From positions 3,410,001 to 3,474,000 of the forward strand of contig VNWV01000001.1 of NCBI GenBank assembly GCA_009801085.1: 64,000 bases of DNA, written 5' to 3'. A program made the position numbers and the translations under genes. The notes beneath the pieces were generated by a model. The model had not been told where the DNA came from, searched no databases, and worked only from the letters and a program-made list of their open reading frames with translations. Below, in pieces: positions 43,099 to 53,674 of the stretch (positions are counted from its first letter, which is position 1; every line of letters begins with the position of its first letter). This DNA comes from Lasiodiplodia sp. COLG20. Lineage: Eukaryota; Ascomycota; Dothideomycetes; Botryosphaeriales; Botryosphaeriaceae.

Positions 43099-45580
43099 AT
43101 GACCCCCGCCGCCGTTTCTCTAAAGCCCCACGCCGCCCGCGCCGTTAGCATCATGCAACAGCAGCACCCGCAACGCACCATGTCTTTGACCAAAACGTGC
43201 CAGAACTGCTTCCAGGCCAAGATCCGCTGCGATCGCACCCAGAATCGCGATGCATGCGATCGCTGTCACCGCCTGCGCAAGCACTGTGTCTTCCGGCCCT
43301 CGACCCGCCGCTACAACTCGGCCATGCGCGATGCGTAAGTGCACCCGCCACATGTCGGTCCGCTTTTTGCTCATCATTACCGCGTTGCAGCCGCATAGAG
43401 GCATTAGAAGCTCAAGTGCGTGACCTCCTGGGTGGCCGCTCCAGCTCCTCCGCCGGCAACTCGCTCTCTCCCGAGCCTCAGCCCGTCTCTTCCTCAAACC
43501 TCAATGAAGATGTCACCGACGCCAGCCTGGTATCTGCGGCACAGGCCGACGTGTTGGTCGAAATCTTCAAGATGCGTATGACTCCACACTTCCCCTTTGT
43601 CGTGGTACCAGCACACGTCTCAGCCGCCCAGCTGCGCATCGAACGGCCGTTCCTGTTCCTCGCTGTGCTCGCCGTGACCTCTTTCGACGACATTTCCGTC
43701 CAACGCCAGCTCGGCCAGCACCTCAAGCAGGCTGTCAGCGAGCGCATCCTCTCCATCGGTGCCCTGACCTTCGACGTGCTTCAGGGTCTGCTAGTGTACC
43801 TGGCATGGTGTGTGCATACGTCCATCTCCCGCCCGCTGTTTGTAACGATATGCAGGAGCCACTATCACGCCCGTCCACGTCTGTACTCGCAGTACCTCCA
43901 GCTCGCTGTGAGCATCGTCATCGACCTTCGCCTCGACCGCAGGCCGCCGGCGGCATGGAAAACGAACGTCGGAAGCGAACGAAACCCACACGCTGAACCC
44001 GCCCCGCCATTGCGGTCGGCGGACGAGCAGCGTGCGGCTGCTGGCTGCTTCTACCTGTGTTCAACGTGCGCCTCGCGCATTCCGCATACCAGAGTCAGTC
44101 ACTGACCATTTCGTAGAATTGCAAAACTCCTCCAAAAGCTCAACACGATGCCATACTCGGACTACATTGCAGAGTGCTGCTTATCGCTGGCCAATCACCC
44201 GGAGGCTCCAACAGACAAGTACCTCTACCACATAGTCCAGTTGCAGCACATCATGGAGAGCACCGATTTCCTATCCGCCCAACAGCAACAGCCCGTCGTA
44301 GGCGATGATGCAACAACCAAGGCGGCTGTGCACGCTGTACGGACGGAGCTGAGTGCGTTTCGGGCCAACTTGCCCTTCGAGCTGAGTGAAAGTCGTAAGT
44401 TCCGGACCCACCCTTGGCAGCTGGTAAAAACCGAACATGCCAAAAAGCACTTTGCTATCGCTTTTTGCCACGCTCCGCTATTGGCGACCATTGGCTAATC
44501 TGGGCGTTTTTCGGGGGCCGCATAACAGAATCCTTACTCATGCAGTACCATACGGCGGAGCTATTCCTCTGCCAATCCGCCCTAGTCGACTGGAGCATCT
44601 TGTCCCTCCCTTCGTCCTCCCAGCCTTCCGCCTCGCCACCTTCCTCTTCGGCGACCAACGGCAGCAGCAGTCCGCTGCATCTAGAAGTGCTCTGCGCCGG
44701 CCTGTCAGCAAGCAAGTCCCTGCTCGACGCTTACCTGTCGCTGCCCGCCCGCGCCGAGACGGCCTTCAACAACTCCGAATGGATCCAGCTCAGCTTCGGC
44801 CTGACGGTCGCGGCCCGCCTCGCCGTCGCGTCAACCACGCTCGTCGTCGTCGACCGCAGCAGCGTCGAGCAGCAGCAGATCGTGTCGACCATGAGCCAGC
44901 TGCGGGCGGCGCTCAGCATGTCGAACGCGCTGCGGGCCCTGGCACAGCGCATAGGCGCCCTAGCCAGCGCCATGAGCCAGGGTTCGACGGAGATGGGCGA
45001 TAACGTGTTCGCGCAGTACGAGCAGCGGGTCCGGCGCATAAAGCAGTGGTTCGACGTCTACAGCGCGCCGGCGCGGCGGGAGCAGCTGCAGCAGCTGAGC
45101 GGCGGTAGCGGCAGTGGCAGCCGCTCGAGCAGCCACTGCCGCAGCCGCAGCGCCAGCCGCAGCCCGTCCCTGCACGAGATGCAGCAGCATCAGAATAGCA
45201 GCACTGTTGTTCGTCATCACCGGCCGCACGCGTCGTCGACAGCTTCCTCGTCGTCTTACCTGCAGCCGCATGCAGCAGAACCGCTTCCAATAGGGCTAGA
45301 TTTCGCTTCTGAGCCCCACCAGATCCAGCATCAGCCCGCGACCCACCACGGACACCAGCACCGCCCGTCGGTTGGGGCCGTTTCGTTTACGACGGCCCCG
45401 GATATGAGCAGCGCTGTCAACGCTAATAACGGTGTCGCCCCACAGCACCACCAGACGCTGATGCCTGATATTCCGCTCGACTTCTTGCTCGGCGATGACA
45501 GTGCCAATAGCGTGACGCAGGGGTGTGGAGGGGCTGGCGACTGGCTGTATCCGGCTGGCGGGCCGGATTGGTTGGTTTGA
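43099..45580 (+). CDS. Zn2Cys6 transcription factor with Gln/Ser/His-rich C terminus
   Basis: Five exons: 43099-43334, 43391-43807, 43856-44065, 44117-44394 and 44529-45580 (730 residues). The zinc cluster is Cys 34, 37, 44, 53, 56, 63 (C-x2-C-x6-C-x8-C-x2-C-x6-C), starting CQNCFQAKIRC. A short coiled linker (RIEALEAQVRDLL) follows. The middle homology region has PHFPFVVVPAHVSAAQLRIERPFLFLAVLAV, SFDDISVQRQLG, LQGLLVYLAWSHYHARP, a CFYLCSTIAKLLQKLNTMPY block and SLLMQYHTAELFLCQSAL. The last 180 residues are Ser/Gln/His-rich and low complexity (likely activation domain). The intron at 44066-44116 uses GTGCGC, and reading through it gives a stop soon after. A second possible start is Met19 or Met28. 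It could control its neighbours, but this is untested. Confidence 0.87.
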
Positions 45581-46499
45581 TAGTGGGTGGTGGTACCGAC
45601 AGGCACCACTGCGAGAGCTTCGTGTCACCGAAGCACCAAGTAGAAGCCGAAAGCGAAGGTCAGAAGAAGATTCATGCATGGATGACGCGGTTTGTCTCGG
45701 TCGATTATACCTAATTGGGTGTTAGTGGGATATTTGCATTTGGGGGCCGGAGTTCTCTTTTGGGATTTGATGAAAACGCGAGTACATATGTAGCGCGGAT
45801 GGTGAACATGATTATAATCTGGGTGGGTATACACGTACAGTCTATAGTTGTATATTGGTAGAGGGCGAAGATTTCTTTTGTTGTGTTGTCCTTTCAGCCG
45901 CTTGCTGGAGCAGAAAACCTGCTGATGGTGGTTCGTTATTACTTTTCTCTAGCGCTACACAAGTATGACAGAGAATTATGAAACAGAGTCTCTTGTGAAG
46001 GAACTCTTCTGCACACACTTTTCTGTGGCGGGTGGCGGGTGGCGGGAATCGGATTTGAAACGCCCGCTCAATCCTAAAGGAAGATGACAGGAGAAAAGGG
46101 AAAATGGAAATGACCATGATAGCAAGATTGACTGTACAGCGAATAGAATGTTCTGCTTACTCTTCTAAGGCGAACCACTTAAGCGACTATCCGGAACCAC
46201 CTCCAGCGGCCCCCTTGTCCGTGGGGTCCAGGGGTGTTCTAAATTTCTTCCATCCATCTTCCAAGATCTGTCCAGCCTGGGCGGCCCCCACGCTTTTCTC
46301 CGTTTACCCGGTCATCATTCCGCCTCTTCTTCTAGCTCCGCCTGCTTCTTCCAGCCCTCCTCTTTCACTTCATTCAGTAGGTACGCACGTGCATGTGCAT
46401 CCCTTCACCTCCTCCGTCTCCCGAAACAGAAACCAACAGAGATAATACAAAAAGGGAAGAGAAAGGGTATCTTAGTTAGCAGTATTATTGTTTTTCGGC
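45581..46499. other. Convergent intergenic region
   Basis: About 920 bp between the zinc-cluster gene and the secreted sulfotransferase-like gene. A GGTGGCGG repeat is seen near 46026-46044. No gene is recognised. Confidence 0.45.
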
Positions 46500-47165
46500 T
46501 CAAGGAAACCGCCTCAGCTTCAACCTCTCCACAACGCTGTAGCCCAGTCCGAGGAAGTCACACAGCTGCTCCCATGCCTGCAGCTGCTCGCTCGGCGGCA
46601 GCGCAACGCTGTTGCTCTGATGGGAGTCGGCGTCGTTGTTGCCGTCGAAACGCAGCTCGAGCAGCTGCTGGGAGTGCGTGGGCTGCGAGAACAGGGCGCG
46701 GAGGGCGAGCGTGTGGGGGTGGGCGTCGTTGCCGTTGGCATTGCTGCGCGGCTGCAAGGACGCGCCATTGGTACGCTGCTTTTCTTGTGGCGATGACAGC
46801 AGTCGGCGGAGCCAGTTGCTCTCTGATGGAGCAGAGGAATCGGCGGGCAGGATGAACTTGGCGCCCGGCTCCCGCGAGACGATGGCGGCGTAGTGGTCGT
46901 AGTAGGTGGTCGCGTTGGTACTGCCATTGTCGTCGGCCAGGAAGGGCAGGTATGTCGTCGGGAGGCCGAGAGTGCGCAGGGCGCTGCCGACCCGTGCTAC
47001 TGCTGCCGCTCCGTTACCCGACGACGATGGCGCGCCGAGAATGTAGACTGGTCCCGACGCCGGTGCGCCTCTCCCGACTGCTACTGTTGCATTTGAGAGA
47101 CTGAGTAGCGATAGGAGTGATAAGAGGAGGAGGGTGGTAGGCTGATTGGTGGAGAGAAAGAGCAT
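46500..47165 (-). CDS. Secreted protein, degenerate sulfotransferase-like
   Basis: Single exon, 221 residues. Residues 1-26 (MLFLSTNQPTTLLLLSLLSLLSLSNA) are a Leu-rich signal peptide. The remainder resembles the fungal Sulfotransfer_4 group in outline. VYILGAPSSSGNG..ALRTLGL stands where a P-loop (LGMPRTG..LRTGLAQLGY in the gene at 51.2 kb) would be. AKFILPADSSAPSESNWLRRLL parallels AKVILTNRDVDAWLRSM, and LQAWEQLCDFLGL parallels EGWEPLCEFLGK. The lysine/arginine-bearing phosphosulfate loop is lost, so enzyme activity is doubtful. Asn/Gln-rich inserts fill the middle. The relation to that family is my inference from these aligned blocks. It may otherwise be a lineage-specific secreted protein. 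Confidence 0.6.
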   Translation of the reverse strand: MLFLSTNQPTTLLLLSLLSLLSLSNATVAVGRGAPASGPVYILGAPSSSGNGAAAVARVGSALRTLGLPTTYLPFLADDNGSTNATTYYDHYAAIVSREPGAKFILPADSSAPSESNWLRRLLSSPQEKQRTNGASLQPRSNANGNDAHPHTLALRALFSQPTHSQQLLELRFDGNNDADSHQSNSVALPPSEQLQAWEQLCDFLGLGYSVVERLKLRRFP

Positions 47166-48043
47166 TGTTGCGGTGTTGTTGGTGGGCGAGCAAGCAAGTG
47201 ATGAGACACGTGAAGTGTGAGTGTGAGGGCGTTTGTGGAGGATGACAAGCTTTCAAGCGGGCGCGGCGCAAGGCTGCTTTATTATCTGGGCAGTCATCAA
47301 ACCGTCAATCAGCACTTATGCTTCTTACTCCTACTCGGACTCCGCATCGTATACTCCTCCTTGTCCGCCCGTATCGGTGTGCTTGGCAGACCCTATGCTG
47401 TGTTTCAAGCTACATGTGTCAGCGCTTGCTACAGTTGGTGGGGCGGGGCGCAGCAGCGGCATGGCACAGCATAAGTGCATAGCTGCCTGAGGGCTGAAAA
47501 CAGTTTAGAATAAGTGCGGAACGGCCCGCGCTTCTTTTTCTTGTCGTCGGTCGGCGATTGCGAGCGCGGATGCGAGAGCGGAATGAGCGCACACGGCAAA
47601 CAAGCTCCATCCGACCGCTACAACAGGAAAATTACACAGATGATGACTGTGCCAAGCCGAGGATCTGATAGGTCGGACCCTCAAACACCGGCCCGTTGTA
47701 GCACTTGGGAAACCGAGCGGTCGGATATGGCATGAACTTTCGGCCCCCACACGGTCGGACACGGACATGCCAAGGTCCTTGTCCGACCGTATATGCAACT
47801 CGACTCAGCCGCCATTCCATCCTTTCTATCGCATCGGTTGCCTATCTTGGCGGCTGCGACCAGCCATGAGAATTGTTTGGTATAACTTGCTCGCTGTCTG
47901 CCTGATCTTGTTCGATATCCACAATCACTGCTGCTCACTGCTGCATCATCCTCCCTTTTTCCTTCATCTTCATTCGCTACTCTGCTCAGAGACTACCCGG
48001 CGTTTTCGCAGCAGCAGCATCAACACCAGGCGCGCTTTTCACA
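47166..48043. promoter_or_regulatory. Divergent promoter with CGGTCGGA-type motif cluster
   Basis: About 880 bp between the secreted sulfotransferase-like gene and the RTA1 gene. Five copies of GGTCGGA or its complement TCCGACC occur at 47610-47616 (complement), 47671-47677, 47719-47725, 47753-47759 and 47782-47788 (complement). Three or four are extended to CGGTCGGA/TCCGACCG. CGG-containing sites are typical for zinc-cluster regulators. Confidence 0.6.
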
Positions 48044-49209
48044 ATGACGTCTCCATATGCCAACCTCACCATCCCCGGCGTCAACACGACTGATCCGGAC
48101 TTTGATCCGGGTGACTACTGCACTCTCGATCTCTGCCCCCTCGATTTTGCCAATTTCACCTATGTCCCTACACTGGCTGGAAACCTGACCTACCTGGCAA
48201 TCTTCGGCGTGCTGCTCGTTGCTCAATGCATTCTCGCTCTGCGCTACAAGACCTGGGGCTTCTTGGTCGGCATGTTCGGTGGTCTCCTCCTGGAGATTTT
48301 GGGATACGTAGGACGCGTTCAGCTTCATTACAATCCCTTTCCCTTTGACCCGTTCCTCATGTAGGTTGGATCACTTTCACAGATTTCCCTCTCTACCAGC
48401 CACTTCCCCGCCCATCTACCCCTCATCTCATCCGATTGCACCGCGCTAACCATACACCAGGCAACTCATCTGCCTCACCATCGGCCCGGCCTTCCTTAGC
48501 GCCGCCATCTACATCTGCCTGGGCCGCCTGATCGTCGCCTACTCGCCCGCCATCTCGCGCGTCAAGCCGAAGACCTACACCATAATCTTCGTGTGCTGCG
48601 ATCTGCTCTCGCTGATCCTGCAAGCCGCGGGCGGCGCCATCACCGCGACCGCGGATCGCGACCAGCCGGACCTCAACCAGGCCGGCATCAACATCATGAT
48701 CGCCGGTCTGGCCTCGCAGGTGGCGTCGCTGGCCGTCTTCATGGCGCTGTGCATCGAGTACGGGCTGCGCGTGCGCAAGAACAGCGACATGCTGGACCCG
48801 GCGTTCGCGGGGCTGCGCAAGAGCTTCATGTTCCGGGCATTCATGTTCTGTGAGTTCTCCTCGCGCACCTCTAGTCTCCTTTCCTTGTTTCCGAATCGCC
48901 TTTTTGCTGATACTGTGCACCACAGCCATCGCCATCGCGACCATCACCATCTTCATCCGCTGCGTCTACCGCGTGGCGGAGCTGAATGAGGGCTTCAACG
49001 GCCATCTCGCCAACGACGAGTTGCTGTTCATGATCCTCGAGGGCCCTATGATCATCATCGCCTGCATCGTGCTGACCGTCTGCCACCCGGGCATCGCCTT
49101 CGCCGGCCGCTGGGCCGAGGCGCAGCCGGGCAAGAAGAGCTCTATCGAGGACGAGTACGAGAGGGCAAAGGTTGGCAGCAATTCGAGCATTGAGCTGACG
49201 GGCCCTTGA
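48044..49209 (+). CDS. RTA1-family seven-helix membrane protein
   Basis: Three exons, 48044-48360, 48461-48849 and 48926-49209: 329 residues. RTA1/RTM1 proteins are fungal seven-helix proteins linked to resistance to toxic compounds and to lipid asymmetry. The glycosylatable N-terminal part has [14 protein letters not shown], with several NxT sites and paired Cys (CTLDLC). Blocks of the family follow: [89 protein letters not shown] and CHPGIAF. The C-terminal tail is hydrophilic. Its upstream region has a motif cluster suggesting control by a zinc-cluster factor. Confidence 0.93.
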
Positions 49210-51155
49210 TTTCATATGTATGATTTCATTTGTTGTATCCGAGGAAAATGATTCCCAATAGGAAAGTGTGTGATGTGGTGGACAGCATGGGACTGGCTTT
49301 TTGTTTTCAGTGCGCTGCTTTTGTTTGGATTTGTATATGACATGGCGATCACGACGATGCATAAACGTTTAGACGGGGCTTTTCATGACTAAAGAAATGG
49401 TTTGCTTATGATCATCAATTTGCTCTCTGGATTTTTCGCTGTCGCATGTACAAAATGGAGACCTGAAAAACACACACAGATATCGAGAGGCAGCTTTGAA
49501 TGACAAAAGGAATAGATTTGGTATATCGTGCTCTGGTGACTTTCTGCTCTCTCCTTCTCTATCTAGTCCCGACCAGCAGTTTCATTGTCACTTTGAAACT
49601 CTGCTTGCGAATATCATCATTGCCCAGTTCATGTCGCGTAAGTCGAATATTTGTGTGCTACACCTCTCCAACGGACTTGTATGAAGCTTCTCGATAGTTG
49701 AATTAGCCTACTGTTGATTGAGCCCAGAGTAAAAGTCACTTACACTGGTCTCTTCTTTCGTGAACGGAGCGTCGAAGCATGAGAAAGACCAAAAAGCAGG
49801 TGAAGAGAACCCCAAGGAAGGCAACGGGGACGACGATGATATCGAGGCAGTCCCCAGAGGGTATCGAAGTCGATCGTGAAAGTATCATTGTCCGAGACTG
49901 TGACGGAACGGAGTTCAAAGAAGCTGGTGGAGCTAAAAGATGGACGCAGCGTGATCTTGGTGGGCTTAACTTCCGGAGCCAGATGACAAAAGATGTTCTG
50001 TGGGAACGCTTAAGGCTTCTACGTTAGAGCACAAGCGAACCCGCACGGCCTTTATGTTATTTTTGGGCAGGGACTATGTTCCCATGATCTGCGACAGTCG
50101 GCTGTGTCCTGCGCACAGCGTTAATTCCGGTAGTGCAGCCAAGGTCAGCATTTAGACTCAGTCTAGGGCACCGACTCCGGCCGTGCACAACTTTATTGCT
50201 TCATGTTGTGCATATATGCATAAATAGGCACGTGCGTCAGCGGCCCCCAAGAACCGGACCGTCGCCTTGTCAAAAGCCAAGTCTCGTTGTTAAGATGGGA
50301 GCGTTTGTGGATCGGGTCGCCAAGGCGGGCCGGCCCCAGCGTGGCGCAGCGTGGCAGGAGCAGCTTATCTTCTCGTATCTCCCATCCTTCGACGATCCTC
50401 TAGGAACTCCATCTCAAACGCTAATCATTAGAACTGAAACGTGGTTAGAAAGCCGTTTAAAGGATTCATTATAGCTCCGATCCCGTTGGATCTAGTAACT
50501 ATAAGTGCTGATTTCCCTTCATCAAAAGGTCTTTGCGAAAAGCGCGAGCCAGTGTATAATTTATTCCTTCTGCATTTGCTACTTAGAGCCTAGCTTTCTG
50601 TTGTAAAACTTATAAATAGGGAAAAGTAAATTCCTCACCACCAAATCCGGCAGGAGCGAGCGGTGATTTAGCTCTACAAGCAATGCTTGTCACTGATTGA
50701 TTGCCACAGGGACTGGGGCCGTTGGTGCGGCCGAGGATGGTGGTTCTCGGTCTAAAGGGCCCTCTCCTACAGCAGAAACCAACAAGTCTCGGGCCGAACG
50801 TCGCGCATGAGCAGCAAGAATCGCGTATTCTCCCGACTGTGGGGAAGAACGCCTGATAGCTACAGAGGAGCATACCAATCTCAACCACAGTGTTACAAAC
50901 AACGCCATCGCTCGTTCTTCACGGGATGCTTTCGCAACATTCATACTGTAAATCAGGCACGGCGAAAGAATTCTTCGAGCAGGAAGCAAAATCAAATTCG
51001 TTATCCGTCATTTAAACAATGAGCAACCAGTGACTCTAGTCTATCACAATCTTCCCAGTTTCCGATCTCAATGCAACGAACCCCATAGCTCCAGAGCCCC
51101 AGTGATATCAACGCGGCCAAGCCAAAAGAAACACAAGAAAAGATACGCGCTGTTC
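49210..51155. other. Long intergenic region, nothing firm
   Basis: About 1.95 kb. A minus-strand frame at 49736-49918 has one hydrophobic helix followed by basic residues, and minus-strand frames at 50610-50995 are open. None shows a recognisable family or a complete gene structure. Confidence 0.4.
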
Positions 51156-51953
51156 TCACACCCGGGTTGCCCTCCACCACCAGGCAGCACCAGCCGCCGC
51201 AACACCGACAGGCGGCAGGATCTTCTGCATCATGCAGCCGATGGCGTGCCACCAGCGGCGGGTGCGGCCCTCGAGGAACTGGTTAGTCTTGTTGACGTGA
51301 GGAAAAGGGGCGTCAGGGACCTTCTTGCCGAGGAACTCGCACAGCGGCTCCCAGCCCTCTGAGACGCTGTACTCGAGCAAGCGGTCCTTGGGCACCAGAC
51401 GGCGCACCTCCTCGTAGTGGTCGACAAAGGCCTGGCGCTCGCCCTTGGGCGCCAGCAGCGGGCGCAGGAAGTGCTGGAACTTGTGGTACTTCCACCAGGG
51501 CCCGTAGACGGGGTCGAAGGGCGCGATCCAGTCGAAGCTCTTCCAGGTCACGGCCGAGTCGACCGACTGGTGCATCGAGCGCAGCCAGGCGTCGACGTCG
51601 CGGTTGGTGAGGATGACCTTGGCGTTGGGGTAGGCCGCGATGAGGTCGGCGGCGACGAGCGTGCCGGGAAAGTTGCACGACACGTTGTAGTCGCCCAGCA
51701 GCTTGTCGTACTCGGCCCGCCCGAAGAGCTCGCCTTCGTCGAGGTACTTGGCGCGGAGGGCTTCTTCCCAGAGCGGGTAGAGCTCGGGGAACTTATCCAT
51801 CATCTGGCCGTGGAAGCACTTGTAGCCCAGCTGGGCCAGACCGGTGCGGAGCGAGATGATGCCCGTGCGGGGCATGCCCAGGATCAGGATTTCCATCTCC
51901 ATGGGGTTCTCCTTCTCAGGAAGGGTGTCGATGATTCTCTTGGAGGAAGACAT
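51156..51953 (-). CDS. Sulfotransferase-like protein (Sulfotransfer_4 group) with C-terminal helix
   Basis: Single exon on the minus strand, 265 residues from MSSSKRIID. An upstream in-frame Met would add 13 residues. The P-loop-like LILGMPRTGIISLRTGLAQLGY at residues 22-43 binds the phosphosulfate group in sulfotransferases. AKVILTNRDVDAWLRSMHQSV and the EGWEPLCEFLGKKVPDAPFPHVN motif near the C terminus are marks of this fungal NAD-epimerase-misnamed, sulfotransferase-like family. The end (VGVAAAGAAWWWRATRV) is a hydrophobic segment that could anchor it to a membrane. The substrate is unknown. It is divergent from the CmcJ/NvfI-type oxygenase gene. Confidence 0.85.
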   Translation of the reverse strand: MSSSKRIIDTLPEKENPMEMEILILGMPRTGIISLRTGLAQLGYKCFHGQMMDKFPELYPLWEEALRAKYLDEGELFGRAEYDKLLGDYNVSCNFPGTLVAADLIAAYPNAKVILTNRDVDAWLRSMHQSVDSAVTWKSFDWIAPFDPVYGPWWKYHKFQHFLRPLLAPKGERQAFVDHYEEVRRLVPKDRLLEYSVSEGWEPLCEFLGKKVPDAPFPHVNKTNQFLEGRTRRWWHAIGCMMQKILPPVGVAAAGAAWWWRATRV

Positions 51954-52786
51954 TGTGTTGATTTCGTAGTCTTCGGGACAGAAGAAGCACATCTAATGAA
52001 TAACGATGGGGCGGAGGAGGACGCGGTGGTTGTTGACGAGGCGGCGTTGAGTGGGCAAAGTTCGGACGATTGGAACGAGGAAAGCTCTCACTGAGGCGAG
52101 CAATGCAGCGAACATGGGAGAAGAGGCGGATGCAGATGAGTGGCGTGGTGGTGTGAGCGGAACCGTGCATCTTTATACCTTATCGAAATGTCATTCTACA
52201 TTGGCCGCATGCTTGATGAGCCGGAGGAGGAGCATTTCCCACGAGACGGGAGCAATGTCATCCAACACCGCCTCAGATTGCCTCAAATTAGTCCAGGCCA
52301 CAAAGGCGCCCCACTTGTCGCGCGAGTCCTGTGTTTCGCGGGGCCGGCGCAGGATGTGACGGGCGGGAAAGTGAACCGGCGTGTAGATGTGGCGCAGAAT
52401 CTCCGTCCGAAGTTGTGGTCCAGGCAACTTAGGGCTGACTGGGGCTTGCCGGTGCCTGCATTGATGGGGGCCAAGCCCCACCCGAATTTCCCGTTGCGGC
52501 TAGCCCCTTCTAATTCGGGTGTCGGACAACACTTACCGTCCGTCCGGTCATCGTCAACACCGCCATGCGCAGCACACTACGCCATCAGCTATGCTGTTTG
52601 GCACATTTCTGGTGGTTCGACACTTCGTGCGGCGCAGTCCATAAGTACAGCCTGTTGACTGCATTTCTCCATACATCATCACCAACACACACTCATCACT
52701 TCTACACTCATCTGCCTCGAGCACTTTGCTCTCTGCTCCCTGCGTTTTTCTGCATCCTGCAATCAAATTTAGTTTCCAATTTCAAA
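51954..52786. promoter_or_regulatory. Divergent promoter of sulfotransferase-like and oxygenase genes
   Basis: About 830 bp between two start codons. Several CCGAAT/CGG-type triplets occur, including TCCGTCCGGTC near 52540, but I see no clear tandem motif. Confidence 0.4.
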
Positions 52787-53674
52787 ATGGGCTCCGTCAC
52801 TACCTCCTTCACCACCGGTCGCATTGAGATGTTCAATGGCACCACCGACGGCAAGGAAGCCTACCTTGATCCCTCCACCAACGAAACCAACCTGGTCCCC
52901 AAGAAGGTCCACCATGTCACCATTCAAGACATCCGTGAGCAGTACCCTCGGCCGCAGTTGGTAAACGAGGGCTACGAGGTCACGGAATTTCCCAGCAGCC
53001 TCACCGAGGAGCAGTTCCTCAACAACACCACCCCCGAGGGCAAGCAATTTATCCGCGACCACTACTGGCCCGAGATGAAGCAGCTCATCCAGGAGAAGAC
53101 CGGCGCCCCGGTCGTGATCCCCTGGCACTTCTCGGTCCGCAAGCAGACTCTCGGCTACCACCCCGACGAGATCTTCTTCATGAAGACGGGCATCTCGCAG
53201 CCCGCCTCGACCATCCACATCGACAACTCGCACCAGACGGCCATCGACCACCTGTCTCGCGAAGTCGGTGCCGAGGAGGCGCAGCGCCTGGTCGCTTCGC
53301 ATAAGCGCTGGGCCATCGTCAACGTGTGGCGGCCCGTCAGCTACGCTGTGCAGCGCTGGCCCCTGCTCATTGTTGACTACAGCCGCGTCAAGGACTTCAG
53401 CTTTGAGAACAACGTCGCCCGCATCCAGCGCAGTAACGACCCCAAGTACTACAAGTCGCACGACAACTTCATCAAGCACCACCCCGACTACATCTACCGC
53501 TACCCCAGCAACCTCCGTCCCGAGGAGGTCATTATGTTCAAGGACTACGACTCCCGCACCGACAAGGTCCGCGGCTGCCCTCACGGCGGCTTTCAAGATG
53601 ACAACACCGCCGAGGATGCCCCTGCTCGCAGGTCCATTGAAGTCCGCCTGTTCGTCTTCTTTGATGACGAGTAG
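52787..53674 (+). CDS. CmcJ/NvfI/AsaB-type oxygenase (GA4-desaturase-like)
   Basis: Single exon, 295 residues, starting MGSVTTSFTTGRIEMF. The family holds iron-dependent hydroxylases and desaturases of fungal and bacterial secondary metabolism (CmcJ, NvfI, AsaB, gibberellin A4 desaturase). Seen here are the putative iron ligands H-x-D in STIHIDNSH (His144, Asp146) and a later His in RGCPHGGFQDD (His266). The conserved VWRPVSYAVQRWPLLIVD, VIMFKDYDSRTDK and the end APARRSIEVRLFVFFDDE complete the family pattern. The reaction on a particular substrate cannot be inferred. Codons are strongly C-ending, unlike its intergenic surroundings, which suggests high expression. Confidence 0.9.
   Translation: MGSVTTSFTTGRIEMFNGTTDGKEAYLDPSTNETNLVPKKVHHVTIQDIREQYPRPQLVNEGYEVTEFPSSLTEEQFLNNTTPEGKQFIRDHYWPEMKQLIQEKTGAPVVIPWHFSVRKQTLGYHPDEIFFMKTGISQPASTIHIDNSHQTAIDHLSREVGAEEAQRLVASHKRWAIVNVWRPVSYAVQRWPLLIVDYSRVKDFSFENNVARIQRSNDPKYYKSHDNFIKHHPDYIYRYPSNLRPEEVIMFKDYDSRTDKVRGCPHGGFQDDNTAEDAPARRSIEVRLFVFFDDE

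Noticed and set aside
49736..49918. Minus-strand 60-codon frame with a hydrophobic helix and basic flank
   Set aside because: Could be part of a small membrane protein, but no start exon, signal peptide or homology is visible. Left unannotated.
50610..50995. Two overlapping minus-strand frames
   Set aside because: Different frames, no domain, and no splice pair that joins them convincingly.
51417..52094. 225-codon plus-strand frame over the sulfotransferase-like gene
   Set aside because: Antisense shadow of a conserved coding region.
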